Source: Schistocephalus solidus (Eukaryota; Platyhelminthes; Cestoda; Diphyllobothriidea; Diphyllobothriidae). From it: DNA of 64,000 nt. Position numbers and translations under genes: made by a program. Of this stretch, positions 1-11,545 are shown in pieces; positions within the stretch are counted from its first letter, which is position 1; each line of letters begins with the position of its first letter. The DNA is taken from the NCBI GenBank assembly GCA_017591395.1, contig WEDG01005134.1, positions 60,809 to 124,808 of the forward strand. The letters run 5' to 3'. The notes under the pieces are model-generated. The model saw only the letters and a program-made list of their open reading frames with translations, ran no database searches and was not told the DNA's origin.

Positions 1-1345
1 GCAGCGCCACAAGTTGGGTATGGCAGGATGATAACGGCAAATAAGCCAGACAAAACAATTCCAGTCGCCTTTGTTTTTGTCGGTCATGTAATTCTGCTTA
101 CTTTTTGAGCTGCCTTGTGGAAATTCCAGTCACCCTCGGTATTGTCGGACATGTTATTCTGCCTTTTTCCTGAGCTAACTTGCGCTTGTTAGTGGTGCTC
201 GATTGTAAGCCCCAAGGCACAACGGGACGAGTGAGTCCTGTAACCGATCGTGAGCGCCTACTTACACTTGCGTATATTCCTGATTGAAACCGGCAAGACA
301 GCGAGCACGTGGCGCACTGGGTAGAGCGTTAGACGCCGGCACAACAGGTCTCGAGTTCGAGCCTCGGTTGGTTCCGCGCCTGGGGTTGGTTATGGCTGGC
401 TTATGATGGCTAATAATCTAGAAATGGCCATTCCAATCTCCCTTGACTTTGTGTGCCATGTTATTTTGCCTATATCCTTAGCTGCTTTGTGGCTGCTTGC
501 GGGGCTCTTGAGATAGCCCCAAGGCACCACAGGACGAGTGAGTCCTGAAGCCGATCTGTGAGCGCCTACTGAACATAGTTTATATTCTCGATCGAAACCG
601 GTAAGACAATCAGCTCTAGGCGCAGTAGGTAGAGCATTCGAGGCCTGCCCAACATGTCGTTTGTTCGCGCCTCGGTTGCCGCAGCTCCTTGGGTTGGGTA
701 TGGCTGGTGGGTGACGACTAGTAAGCAAGAAATGGCCATCCAGTCTCCCTTGGCTTTTTGCGACATGTTATTTTACCTAAATCCTTAAAGTTAGCCCCAA
801 GGCACAAAGGAATGAGTGAGAGCTGTAAACGATCGGAAGTTAGCCCCAAGGCACAACGGAATGAGTGAGAGCTGTAAACGATCGGAAGTTAGCCCCAAGG
901 CACAACGGAATGAGTGAGTCCTGTAACCGATCGGTGAGCGCCTACTTAGCATAGCTTATATTCCTGAACAAAACCGGAAAGACACTGACCCCGTGGTGCA
1001 GTGGGTAGATCGTTGGACTCCTGCCTAAACAGGTCGCGAATTCGAGACTCGGGCGATGTAGCGCCTGGGGTTGGGTATGACTAGCTGTTTACGGCTACTT
1101 AGCCAGAAATGTCCATTTAAGTCTCCATTTGTATTTTTCGGTCATGTTATTCTGCCTTTATCCTGAGCTGCCTTGTGGCTGCTGGCGGACTTAAACATTT
1201 ATACTCAAGGCACAACGGAACTAGTGAGCCCTGAAACCGATCGATGAGCTCTTCCATACCATAGGGTATATTCCTGATCGACAACGGCAAGACAACGAGT
1301 TCGTTGCGCAATGGTCAGTGCGTAAGACTCCTGTCAAACATGTAT
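1..1345 (+). repeat. tRNA-derived SINE, head-to-tail array (about 4.5 copies)
   Basis: Successive copies begin with an 'AGCCCCAAGGCACAA'-like block at about 208, 515, 891 and 1203, and the tail of an earlier copy fills 1-200. Spacing is 307-312 bp once the 49-bp triplication is discounted. Each unit has, in order, the GGCACAAC...GAGTGAG head, a tRNA-like stretch, and a tail containing AGCCAGAAATGGCCATTC and a C/T-rich piece. In the first complete copy box A is at about 311-328 and box B at about 347-360. Box A and box B are the internal RNA polymerase III promoter of tRNA-derived SINEs. The copies are diverged and the last is cut at about 1345. No true tRNA cloverleaf is kept. Confidence 0.8.
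790..936 (+). repeat. 49-bp tandem triplication of the SINE head
   Basis: The block beginning GTTAGCCCCAAGGCACAA starts at 790, 839 and 888, so the period is exactly 49 bp. The first two units are almost identical and share AATGAGTGAGAGCTG. The third runs on into a full SINE copy. This is a local expansion of only the first 49 bp of the SINE, probably by replication slippage. Confidence 0.85.
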
Positions 1346-1784
1346 CAGTATCAGTTTATCTGACGGAGATGTAGGTGAATCACCTTTGAATTCCCTATTT
1401 GTGCATGATAGTTTTGGTATCAAAAAATAGTATATCGATATGTTGATAAGGCTAGCATAGTGCATAATAGTTGAAAAAGAGCAGACAGTGAAAAAAACTC
1501 TCGGTGATTTTTAGGAGAAAAAACTGTTGCCCTTTTGGGTGATGTCTAACGGGGGACATTGCGGAGATCACTTGAATCAGCTAGATGTTCCGTTGCTGAT
1601 TGCAGAGTCTGTTGAGGGATTTTAAAGGCGGAAATATATACCCAGATCATCCTCGTTCCATTTCGTTTCGAAACAAATGGAGAACGTTCATACACCTCAT
1701 GCACATCGGCTGCCAGATCCAGCTAATGCGAACACTCACGATTAGCTGATGAGACCACTCACGGTAGCTGATGTGAACGCTCAG
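1346..1784. other. Non-repeat spacer inside the SINE array
   Basis: This separates the two halves of the array. It has no open reading frame of note. A short local repeat around 'AGCTGATG(T)GAACNCTCA' occurs at about 1720-1785. I see nothing else in it. Confidence 0.5.
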
Positions 1785-2385
1785 GTCGTGAATTCGAGCC
1801 TCCGGTGCCGCAGCGCATGGGTTTGGAGATGACTGGCTTGATGACGGCTAATAAGCCTGAAATTGCCATTCAAGTCTATATGTAATTCTGCCTTTATCCT
1901 GAGCTACCTTGCGGTTGCAAGTGGGCCTAGATAGAAAGCTCAAAGGCACAATGGGATGAGTGAGTCCTGTAATCGATCAGTCAGCGCCTACTTACACTAG
2001 CGTATATTCTCGATCAAGACCGGCAAGACAACGAGATTGTGGCGCACTGGGTTGAGCATTAGCCTACGGCCCAACATTTCGCAAGTTCGTGTTTCAGGCG
2101 CCACAGCGCCTGGGGTTGGTAATGGCTGGCTGATGACGGCTAATAAGCCAGAAATGGCCATTCCGGTCCCCCTTGTCTTTGTCGGTCATTTTATTCTGCC
2201 TATATCCTGAGATGTCTTGCGGCTGTTGGTTGGGCTTTAGACTAAGCCCAGAGGCACAACGGGACGAGTGAGTCCTGTAACCGATTAGTGAGCACCTACT
2301 TACCATAGCTTATATTTCCGATAAAAACTGTCAAGAAAACGAGTTAGTTGCGCCGTGGGTAGATCGTAAGATTCTTGCATATATA
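1785..2385 (+). repeat. Same SINE array, second block (about 2 copies)
   Basis: This block contains a 5'-truncated copy that starts near its box B (about 1785-1935), a complete copy (about 1937-2244), and a 3'-truncated copy (2245-2385). Two copy heads lie 308 bp apart, at 1937 and 2245. The complete copy carries the best preserved CTGATGA-hairpin-GAAA motif of the family, at 2130-2154. Confidence 0.8.
2130..2154 (+). other. Hammerhead-ribozyme-core-like motif within the SINE
   Basis: CTGATGA lies at 2130-2136. It is followed by a hairpin pairing GGCT (2138-2141) with AGCC (2146-2149) around the loop AATA, and then GAAA at 2151-2154. This is the order of the conserved hammerhead core: CUGANGA, helix II, GAAA. 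Against the call, the base pair normally closing helix II (G10.1-C11.1) would be C-A here. I also could not draw convincing helices I and III with a UH cleavage site. Hammerheads in flatworm SINEs (the schistosome Sm-alpha family) are established knowledge; activity here is inference. Confidence 0.3.
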
Positions 2386-5190
2386 TAGAGTATCGACAAC
2401 GAAAAGGGCGAGTTGAATTGTCATTTTGTATCATAAGGAGACAGCATCCAGTCCTCGGAAAGAGTCGATGCCCTTAACGGTTGCCTTTTATGTATGCAGT
2501 TCTGACGATATGCCATGTGTCGGGTGGTCTTGTCCGTGAGCTTTACGACTGATGAGATATCTTGTCTGCTCGGATTTCATGTGTGTTTTTTAAAAAGTTT
2601 AATTGCCTTTACGGTCTAAATGAGCATGTGGTGGGAGGTAATTAAATTTATTAAGTTTATGGGACCTCCAAACGAAGAACGCTTTTCTAGCACTCACAAA
2701 TTCAATCTGTCTTTTTATCCAACATAAACATATTTTGGGCACAATGGGGATATGTTGCTTCAGGTCGCACATACGTTGCCAGAGCACTAGAAAGATATTG
2801 ACAGTTCATTGCCAGCTTATGCCCACAACTCTCTGATACCAGCTTTTAACCCATTTTGACCGGATATATTGGTTTAATATTCATCGGCCCATTGATAATA
2901 AAATCACGTACTTTTATAGGGCACAGTTTTCAATTTAATTTATTGCAACAAGGGTGTACCCACTAGCACTTAAGTAGCTGCAACTTGTTCACTCTCGCAG
3001 AAGCCATAAAAACAGATTTTCCATTAACCACGCGTCATCTACTTTATCACATGTGAGTACACTTCAGTGCCTATCGGCCGGGCAATAGGGAGTTTTATAT
3101 CACCTTGGCCGAGCAGACGCTGCAGTACATAATTAAATCTAAAAGCGTTTTGGTTAAATGCGTGAATGCGCGCACAAACTATTTTCAGTTGAACTCCAAG
3201 ATTGGCCATGTAATGAATGTGTACATTCCACCAGAGTGTATAAGTTAAGAGGAAAAAAAGGAGAAGGTTGACTATGCGTCGGAATCATGGTTTTTTTCGT
3301 CTGAGCTTTCAAGATCTCCCTGTATTCCATCGTCAGAAGTACAAAAATGCCAAAAGCAAAAGTTGTAGGAACGTTTTAAGGAGGGAAGGCACCCATCAGA
3401 CACAAGTGACGCCAATCCGGAGGCGACTGTGCAGGGCTCAGTACACCTGCACGAAACGTGAACTGTAATACCTCTTAACCCAGAGTCTGCTCAAAATTAA
3501 ACACCTTATGAGGTTATTCGAATAGGTACAAATTAATAATTTACCTCTGCTGGCGAAACCTGTGAGCCGATCACCAGAACTCCAATGAGCTCCCCAATCT
3601 CCGGTTTAGTGGCAAAATTGGTCATGCAAGATCTGCAAAAGATGGCTTTTCCCAACATATGTTGATCATTGGCACCGTTAGGTTGATTTCACGCTAATTA
3701 ACATCAAAAAGAGATAATCAGAAGAGAGTGATCTGGTTTCCGCGATTCTATAGGCATACAATGTTTAATTCTTACCCCTGAGCGTGAGTTGGAGGTCCAC
3801 TGAAGGTAGCTTATGCCTGTCTGTATGAGACCCATAGGCATACCATTTGGATTTGTGAGGCCCTATGCCTACAGACGCCTGAAGTCACCTGGGCTGCGTA
3901 CAGCCGTCCGCAAACACAGGGGGAATGGAAAAAATGCAAGATTGACTTGTTAAAAAATCTCTTTGAATTAAACATTCCGTCGTCAGGTTCTGCTGGGTGA
4001 ATCCGGTAGCGTATAGTACACATTGTCGCATTCCATTGTCAGAATATTGTGCTGGGACATTTGCTATGCAGTACAACATGCTGCATGGAATCATGGTCTA
4101 GTAGATAAGTCGAGAAAACCTTTTAGGTTCTCATTCTTTACTCTGTCGTTGTTTATATATTTGGATCTGAAAAAAGAATAGTTGCGAGATACGAAAAACG
4201 CACTGTTTGATTAACAACTAAATTAGTGCTCAAACCAGAATCACATTATTTGTAACAAAAGTACAGAATCCATGCGGAAGTTCATATGAATATTTCAGCT
4301 GCTCTTCTACCGAACCTTCGGATAACCACATAGTACTCACAATCAGCCAACAGATAGCCAGTAGTTTATAATACGTAACTTATTATCGCATGTAAAAACT
4401 CAAAAGCTTTTTCAAGGGTTTCGCTGCTATTGTGCCGCTGATTCCGCATGCAGCAAACGACTGGGGACTTCAAGCGTTCCATGTGTGTTTTCTTTGACAT
4501 AAACTGCAGGTTTCATTCCGCCTTATTTTAGTTCCAAAAGCATATTGGACGCATTAGAAAGCAATGAATGTAAACTTAAACAAATGTTTATTTACGTGAA
4601 AACGCACAGTGCATTATCAGTGGACATACGGATGAGCCAACTGCCTCACAACGGCACCAAATTGGAAAAAATGTGTTATCACTTAAATCTACAATCTGTG
4701 GTCTCTCTACAATAAATAATTACATAGTTAGATGACAATTTAACTGTTTGGTTTGCAAATAAACGCCCTGTTCATTAAAACAAAGCTGTGAGGTTGCAAC
4801 CTGATGAAATGTTCGTATAGAATGCGATTCAGAACACAAATTGTTACTCTTAATATGAAGCTTTTGGGGCTCTAGTCTTCAGATTTTAGCTGAAATTCAG
4901 TGCATGTTCAGTAAGTCCCAAGTAATTGGGGTGAATATAACGAGATGTAATGATTTGTAATGTGTTCTTTTCTGTATTCATAGACTTTGTCTTACCATCT
5001 CTGCGAGAATGTTGTGGGTGAAAGACGCAAAGAAGTCATATTTCCTTTAAAAAAATATCAACTTAAATGACAATTTGCCAGTGCGATGGTTGTCTCTGTC
5101 GTCTGCCATCAACAAACATATCGGTTCTCAGTTCCACCTTAGCTCCTATGTCAGGAGAAATTCACGACTGGTAAACGATCGATGTGGAGG
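2386..5190. other. Intergenic, no gene seen
   Basis: This is AT-rich unique-looking sequence. The only reading frames are 60-70 codons long and have no recognisable protein character. I see no repeat or RNA gene. Confidence 0.5.
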
Positions 5191-5213
5191 GTGGTGGATC
5201 GCGTGAGCTTTGA

Positions 5214-5396
5214 CTAAACACTAACTAGCATACGATATTTTGACCGTTGATTCCGACGATGTCCACCGTACACTCCAGAATAGGGTGGCCCAGGAACGAT
5301 AACTTCTGCATGCTTATTACTAAAGTGATAGTTGACTTGCGCTGACTCTACCGCGTTCTCTCCTCCTCCCGCCTTTGCCTGGTAACAAGACAGCAT
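5214..5396 (-). CDS. Unrecognised small ORF with possible secretory leader
   Basis: From the ATG at 5396 the frame gives a 60-residue product. The open frame extends a further 15 or so codons upstream, to an in-frame TAG, and adds a hydrophobic run (ALSLIFLMLS). That run followed by an AKAGGGE stretch looks like a signal peptide and its cleavage region. The mature part is basic near the end (GGHRRNQRSK). The stop follows a GTATG sequence that could be a splice donor, so this might be a first exon. I recognise no family. It lies in a locally GC-richer patch (5160-5600). It could equally be a chance frame. Confidence 0.2.
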   Translation of the reverse strand: MLSCYQAKAGGGENAVESAQVNYHFSNKHAEVIVPGPPYSGVYGGHRRNQRSKYRMLVSV

Positions 5397-5399
5397 CAA

Positions 5400-5600
5400 G
5401 AAGATCAGAGACAGTGCAGGTGACTGCAGCGGCCGGGATCCCTAGGCCCTAGCCGCCCCTCGGCCAGCCACCACATCCCCATGATCGGCATTTGTTATGG
5501 GATAACAGTCCGAATAACGCCTGCCGTGCCCTGAGTTGGCCCCGTTTCGGCTCAACGCATCTTACACGTGGCCCGTTTACAGGTAACATCTAGCCTATAC
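5400..5600. other. GC-rich patch of unknown nature
   Basis: This stretch is clearly GC-richer than its surroundings and includes a GCGGCCGGGATCCC-type segment. It has no coding frame on either strand. It may be an old repeat, or the upstream part of the small ORF next to it. Confidence 0.3.
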
Positions 5601-8550
5601 CTTACGCAAGACAAAATAACAAGGTTAAGATGCCGCCAACGAATGCTTTACAAAACTGATAACCCGAAGGAACACAATATATAAGTTAAGGGTAAGGTTT
5701 GCATGAAGATACGCATTTCAAGGTCCTTTTCACGCCCACATACAACGTGCATGATGAAGTCATGGCCATTAACGACACGGACGTTGACGGCCGAGCTTCC
5801 GTCAATTCAATAACAACCAACAGCGGTAATCGCAATAGCAGCTAATTGCAGTACGCATGTGATCGTGTGGCCACTCCGTACAATAAATACTGCCCACCTT
5901 GTGCATCAATCACCGTTTCTGCTACTGTATCTGATGGTGGGTTCGAGAGAGGATGCGAAACGTCCACCCAATTAAAGCAATGTTCCAGTGGTCACCTCTT
6001 CTTCTTCTTCTTCTTCTCCTTATTCTTCTTCTTTGTGGTCGTCGACATTTCATAAGACTGAAGGTTGGACTACAATAATTTCATCTTAATGTGGTCAAAA
6101 CTGCTCACGCAATGCTACAAGACTGATCCCATCCTCATTAATGTTAAAAAAAAATAGTCGTGTGTGGAGCACATGCCAATTCAGCTTAACAATTCCAGTG
6201 GCTGTGCTTGCACCTACTTTCCTTAATCCTCTTTTTAATTCGAAGAAAAATGTGAAAGGCAGGAGCGAGTTTGTTAGGTGTTAGTTGCGTCCATTTTGCC
6301 ATAAGATTAAGAACGTGCGGTTTACGTAATAAGTTTTGCCTGCGGTGCTCCGGTGTAGGTTTTAACTGGTATAGGTGTAACTGTCAGGTGAAGTCGCATA
6401 AAACTGCCACAACTCAGAAAGCCTAGTCAACATATTTCCTCGTCAAAATATAGTTTCCCTATAAAGAACTGATATCGCTGTTACTTACATGTGACAGCGT
6501 AAAGAAATAACGGAAAATGCATAAGCTTGCTATGTGGAAGATGGAGTAGATAATTCTCTGATCGGTGAAACTGCAGTTCTCATGTGTCTAATTCAAAGGG
6601 CCATTTAGATATCCTGAGACTAGGCTTATTGTACATTCAACTGAAAACTTGAAAGCCGTTTTCCTAATTACTTTAATGCACTTTTGCAATGATAGATAAA
6701 TATTAATATAAAGAAAATTTTGAAATTATTCGTTTAGGATTTGGTGTTGACATTGATGTTGTTGACAATGTTGTTAGGGCAGCGTTGATTTCAATATTGA
6801 GTATTGTATTAAGTTGATCGCTTACCGCCTCAAAAACATATATTCAGTTCCTTCACTTTTTAAAAAGGGAAACGCTGAAAGCCTTTGCTGGTTATGCAAA
6901 GTTATTTAATGCTACAGCAAAAATGGTGGGAAACAGAAGGAAATCAAAATAGATTCCATTCTAGAACGTTGAGTGGCACGTGTCTTCGCCCTGGAAACGT
7001 ATTTAATGCTCAACAACTCATAAAGTATCACCCGTTTTCTATCAGGACGCTATGGAACACACATATGTAAGATTGATGAAGGGACGCTTTTTAATTCCAG
7101 ATTGACACTATATGTGTATCCTTTCTGTAATGCATATCACATTTTACTCGATTTTGTCTACTCAGCCTCAGCAGATGCACCCGAACCAATAAGGCACTTA
7201 TGAAGTTTTTAGATAGATGTGAAACAAAAGCTAGTCATCAGAGTTTGGTCTCCTCCGCAAAAGATTTTAACAAACATTTACGAAATCTTTACTAGCCGCA
7301 TTCATAAGCCTATTTAAAGCAACCAAATTATGGGCATGGAGCAGCAGAGTAATTTGTCCGCTTAAATTGGAACTAGGCTGCTCCTGGCGCTTATTCCTGT
7401 CAGTCGGCAGTTGACCCCGTGCGGACATCCGAGGTCACAGTTAAGCTTTCTTTCGCCATCCAGTTTAGTCAGCTGGGGATTAGACTCCAAGCTTTAAACC
7501 ATACGGGTGAAAACCAAAGGCAGGAAAAATAAATGATCTTCTTGCAGTCCTGCGCAATCAGCGAATTTGTATGCCAGGCTGGATGCAGTCTCGTGAACTA
7601 AATCTTTTCATGGTTGGCCATGATCCAGATCTTGTGGCAGGGTAGCGTTATAATGATCAAAAACTAACAGTTCAATGGTTTCGAAGATTACTGATTTCAA
7701 AACTAGATAACCCGATGGCAGTAAATGTATATGTATTTCAAGAAGTAGGAAACATGCGTGTCACAGATTATTAATACAGAAGGATACACGCAATATCAAC
7801 GGGACAGCTGGTGTACTGGCCCGAATTACGAGTCTCGGACATGAGACGAACATCACAGTCTATGAGTACCAACAATATATACGCAGTTTATGTGGTAAAC
7901 AATGTAAGGTGTGGAGAGGTTCAGTGGGAAGAAATGATATTGGTAACAGAGCTAGGCCGCACCACGGTCCCACGTGATTGAAGAGGGGGAATATCTACCT
8001 ACAAATTAATGGAGTTGCTGTGAGGCAACGAGGTCTCCAACAGATTTCGCTCTCGCATGTATTTTGCTCGCGTGCTTGCGAAGTAAAATTAATGAATCAG
8101 GAGCCATGGAACATACCGCCTACCAGCAAACAGTTACTACGCTGCCTTTTGCAAAACTGTGGTTTGAATTTCAATAAAACACAAATTCATTTAACAAAAT
8201 CAGGCAGTAAGACTTCCGCAATTTTTCTTAGAGTGACATGGCTACAGGGATGTATTAGCTTGCAACTAATCATTCCTTTGACATTCGGCTGCTTTGAGAT
8301 GATAGAAAAAACGTCGTCATATAGCAGAGGTGGAAAGGTAGTGGATTTTTTTCAACCAAAAGATTTCCAACCTTGCTAACATAATGTTGGTTATCGCTTT
8401 TATACGCAATCCCCATTGTTTCAAAATTTTTTTAGTGGGATTATGGTTGTAAATATTCATAGTCCCCATGCATCTGTGAAGGTGCTGTATTGTTATTAAG
8501 GCTTTCTTTCATACAAATCTGTTATATTGCCTTGCAAGCATATTTTTTCT

Positions 8551-8552
<2 letters not shown>
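5601..8552. other. Intergenic, no gene seen
   Basis: AT-rich sequence. A 130-codon frame at about 7978-8379 starts from a non-ATG codon, has unremarkable composition, and matches nothing I know, so I do not call it. Apart from the microsatellite listed separately I see nothing. Confidence 0.45.
5996..6034 (+). repeat. Imperfect (CTT)n microsatellite
   Basis: The run consists of CTT/TTC triplets with one interruption (CTCCTTATT). Confidence 0.9.

Positions 8553-8630
<78 letters not shown>
8553..8630. repeat. (TA)39 microsatellite
   Basis: This is an uninterrupted TA dinucleotide run of about 78 bp, directly in front of a SINE-related unit. It is likely to be polymorphic in length and prone to assembly error. 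Confidence 0.95.
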
Positions 8631-8631
<1 letters not shown>

Positions 8632-8724
8632 GTCGCTATGCGACCGCCTGCGAGGGCTCTAGTCTGAGCTCCAGGGCACAACGGAACATGCCTGTTCCTT
8701 AAGCAGATCGGTGAGCCCCACACT

Positions 8725-8727
<3 letters not shown>
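8631..8727 (+). repeat. SINE-related unit, copy 1
   Basis: The unit runs from CGTCGCTATGCGAC to ACACTATCATA. It is homologous to the head of the SINE at 1-2385: the order GGCACAACGGAAC, GTTCC, AGATCGGTGAGC is shared. The small hairpin GGAAC/GTTCC replaces GGAC/GTCC of the main array. A second copy lies at 8963-9062. Confidence 0.75.

Positions 8728-8779
<52 letters not shown>
8728..8779. repeat. (AT)n microsatellite
   Basis: This is an uninterrupted AT run of about 52 bp between the SINE-related unit and the palindrome. Confidence 0.95.
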
Positions 8780-8781
<2 letters not shown>

Positions 8782-8953
8782 ATAATGTGGAACCGACAAA
8801 GACAAGCGAGACCGGAATGGCCATTTCTGGCTTATTTGCCGTCATCAGCCAGTCATACCCAATCCCAAGTGTGGAACACCTGGGATTCGAATGGCTCATA
8901 AGCCAGAAATGGCCATTCCGGTCTCCCTTGTCTTTGTCGGTTCCACATTATCA
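8779..8953. repeat. Large palindrome made of two inverted SINE tails
   Basis: The left arm (8779-8835) and right arm (8897-8953) are near-perfect inverted copies of about 57 bp around a 61-bp spacer. Each arm is the SINE tail (AGCCAGAAATGGCCATTCCGG followed by the TTGTCTTTGTCGG piece). The left copy reads on the minus strand and contains the CTGATGA/GAAA pair at 8848-8842 and 8827-8824. Confidence 0.9.
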
Positions 8954-8962
8954 ACATATGCT

Positions 8963-9092
8963 ACACGTCGCTATGCGACTGCCTGTGAGTACTCTAGTCT
9001 GAGTTCCAGGGCACAACGGAACATCAATGTTCCTTAAGCAGATCGGTGAGCCACACACTATCATATATTTATATATATATATATATATATAT
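8963..9092 (+). repeat. SINE-related unit, copy 2, with (AT)n tail
   Basis: This is a direct repeat of the unit at 8631-8727, with the same order of CGTCGCTATGCGAC, TCTAGTCTGAG and GGCACAACGGAAC. It ends in the same ACACTATCATA, followed by an (AT)n run at about 9070-9092. Confidence 0.8.
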
Positions 9093-11309
9093 CAAAATCC
9101 CTCTTTACTCAGACTATCGATGCATTTATCGTGTTCTCGCTACCTATCAGCATTTTTGAAACAATGCCTTTATGTTGAAATCGTGGACAATTGTCACACT
9201 GGGATAATTGTTTGCAAGTGTGTTTCTTCCTTTTCTTCCATTCTTTCGTTTTCGAATTCCTCTGCTGACCTTTGGTGTACTTGGTTAGTTGTGCACTGGA
9301 CAAAATTGCACACAATTGTACGCACACAATTGTGTGTGTGCACAATTGTACAGATTATTTCAATGGACATATTTCGTTAATGGGCTGTAAGTTACATGAC
9401 GCATGGCATGGAGTAGGAATATTGCATATCCCTGCAAAGCCTTGTTATGTTGGTGCTGATTAATGTCGTCACATATTTTGTTCTTCCGCTCTCATGATAT
9501 TGGCTGCAAAGTTTATTCTACTACAATTACGTAATTTGCCTTGAATTATACTGAATAATTAAAATAAGCAGGCATTATATCATAGCTTGTTTTTCTCTCA
9601 TGGTGAAACCTGTTCAAAACGATCTGGATAGGAGTATTCACAGTTAAACATGTGCATTACTACTGACCCTCGAAATCTCTTACTTTTTAAATAATTCGTA
9701 GGCGGTTCTCCAGGGTTGGCTTTATCTCGGCTTGCAGATTTTTTTTTGACTGTTACAAGCGAAACTCACCTGTTTTTCCCGATAGGCAAGGGGTCCTTCA
9801 ATGTTCCATAGGAAAAATCACTTTGTCGTCCATTTAAATGATCCCTTAGTATTTTCAAACAAATGTCTGTATGCTGACTTTTCCAGCTATCAGGTAATTG
9901 CTAACTGCCTAAAACATCTGACTGAAGTTCAATTTGTGGTCGTTGGTTTGTGTCACGACTTAGCATAGTCATTGTTAACTGTTTTATTTCTAAACAAACA
10001 GTAAACCATTTATTTTGCTTTCCTTTGAGGATCTCATCACATTCCTAAATACTTTGTCATGCTTTCCAAGACGGTTACTAGGTGTTACTTTTTTATAAAT
10101 TGCCTCACTTTACTTTCATATTGTACGCTGTTTTTTTCATTAAAATGCCTGAACGTTTTAATAATGTGTTGGCCTCATCTTTCTTGCATGCATGTTATTC
10201 CCTAATTTAAAGAATTATAAATGCCCGCATTCCAACTGCCATAATTTGTCCTTTTTCCCTTTATTCTGCTGGTATACTCAGAAAAATATGTTCATTTAAA
10301 AATCCCTCCGCCATCGCATGATGGCTCTATACATAATTTTTTAGCTGATAATTTTAAAAAAACAAGATTTCATAATGGTCAAAGATTTATCTGATAGAAT
10401 ATTTGATGATTTTCTTCATGCCATTCGCGCAAACTAATTGCTATAAGGTATATTCGCGCTGAAACCCCAGGCCTTTACGTACAAAAGCAGATATCATTCC
10501 TTATTGCCATTCTCGACACGAAAAGTTGAATGTTAGCAGACAAGAATTCAAACAAACCTGAAGGAAAGATTTTTTCTGTAATAAACTTTATATTTATGAA
10601 AACCTATTGACATTTGTGTCGTCTGTTAACTTATCTTCCGGTCACTATTTTGAATAATGCTTTTAAAATATAGCATATTCGTATTACTCTCACACGCATA
10701 TATGAGAATCATGCGAATAAAAGGCCACTCTTGTGCAGTTTATCAAGTCCCCGCCATGCCCCGCCTCACCATTATACAAGCCAGACTGGATTACGGCAAA
10801 ACGCGTGAGCAATCGAGCACGACTGAGTGGTTCAGAGATATAATCCACGTCTATATTAAAACCCTGGAGGAAAGACAGGAATTTGACTTCATGAGCACAC
10901 GGATAACGAGCTGAGCCAGCAATAAAATAGGGCATGACGTCTTCCAGACCTAGATATCTGACTGCTGATTAACTTCCCCTCACCCTTCACACTCCTGCTA
11001 TCAAGCGCGACGCTCACATGGCCACGAAACGTGGTCAAGTTCCTAGTAAAGTATGATCCCCTTTTACACGAAATTAGTGGGCGCAGGCCGTTTAAATTCC
11101 ACGTTATGTTTTCCCTTTCCCCATAACACTATGACCTTCACTTTCCTTTTACCGCAGAGGTTCTGCTTTACTGGTGCATTCTCACAGTCTCTGACAATGG
11201 CCTCCTTACGAGATCCAAGACTCAGTGATCACGCTGTCAATTTCGTTGAATATGCTTAGCTGCTTGACACTTAAAACAATATCAGACTCATTGTAAATGG
11301 AAGTTCGGT
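9093..11309. other. Intergenic, no gene seen
   Basis: A short CA/GT-rich self-complementary stretch lies at about 9305-9350 (ACACAATTGTACGCACACAATTGTGTGTG). A slightly GC-richer piece at 10690-10920 has overlapping 80-codon frames on both strands, neither with recognisable features. Otherwise I see nothing. Confidence 0.45.
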
Positions 11310-11545
11310 AACTATATCAGGTTCGTGCTAAGTAGGTGCTTACCGAACAGTTACAGGACTCATAAGTCCCTTTCTGCAATCGGCCTCACGGCTGAGCTTC
11401 ACCAGCAGCTGCACGGTGGCTAAAGATATGCGCAGAATAACATGACAGAAAATGACAAGTGAGACTGGCATAACTATTTCTGGCTTATAAGCTCTCATCA
11501 GCTGTCCATACCCAGTGGTTTGTTGCCCTGCCTGGGAAAGAATGT
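11310..11545 (-). repeat. SINE copy, minus strand, degraded
   Basis: Read on the minus strand this carries the tail motif (about 11525-11470: AGCTGATGAGAGC...AGAAATAG) and, separately, the head with its GACTTATGAGTCCTGTAAC. The tRNA-like part is missing. The order of tail and head shows parts of two neighbouring units, as in the array at the start of the window. Confidence 0.6.

Noticed and set aside
208..250. GGGACGAGTGAGTCC in the SINE head as a hammerhead helix II
   Set aside because: The strand order is GGAC then GTCC, the reverse of what the core needs, and CUGANGA and GAAA do not flank it.
208..360. A functional tRNA gene at the start of the window
   Set aside because: Box A and box B are present but the acceptor and anticodon arms do not pair, and the unit repeats about every 307-312 bp with long non-tRNA parts, so it is a SINE.
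7978..8379. 133-codon plus-strand frame as a gene
   Set aside because: It begins at a non-ATG codon, has no recognisable motif, and its length is plausible by chance in this composition.
8490..8729. Tyr/Ile-repeat protein over the (TA)n run
   Set aside because: Both strands give the same alternating Tyr-Ile because of the TA dinucleotide repeat; there is no evidence of coding.
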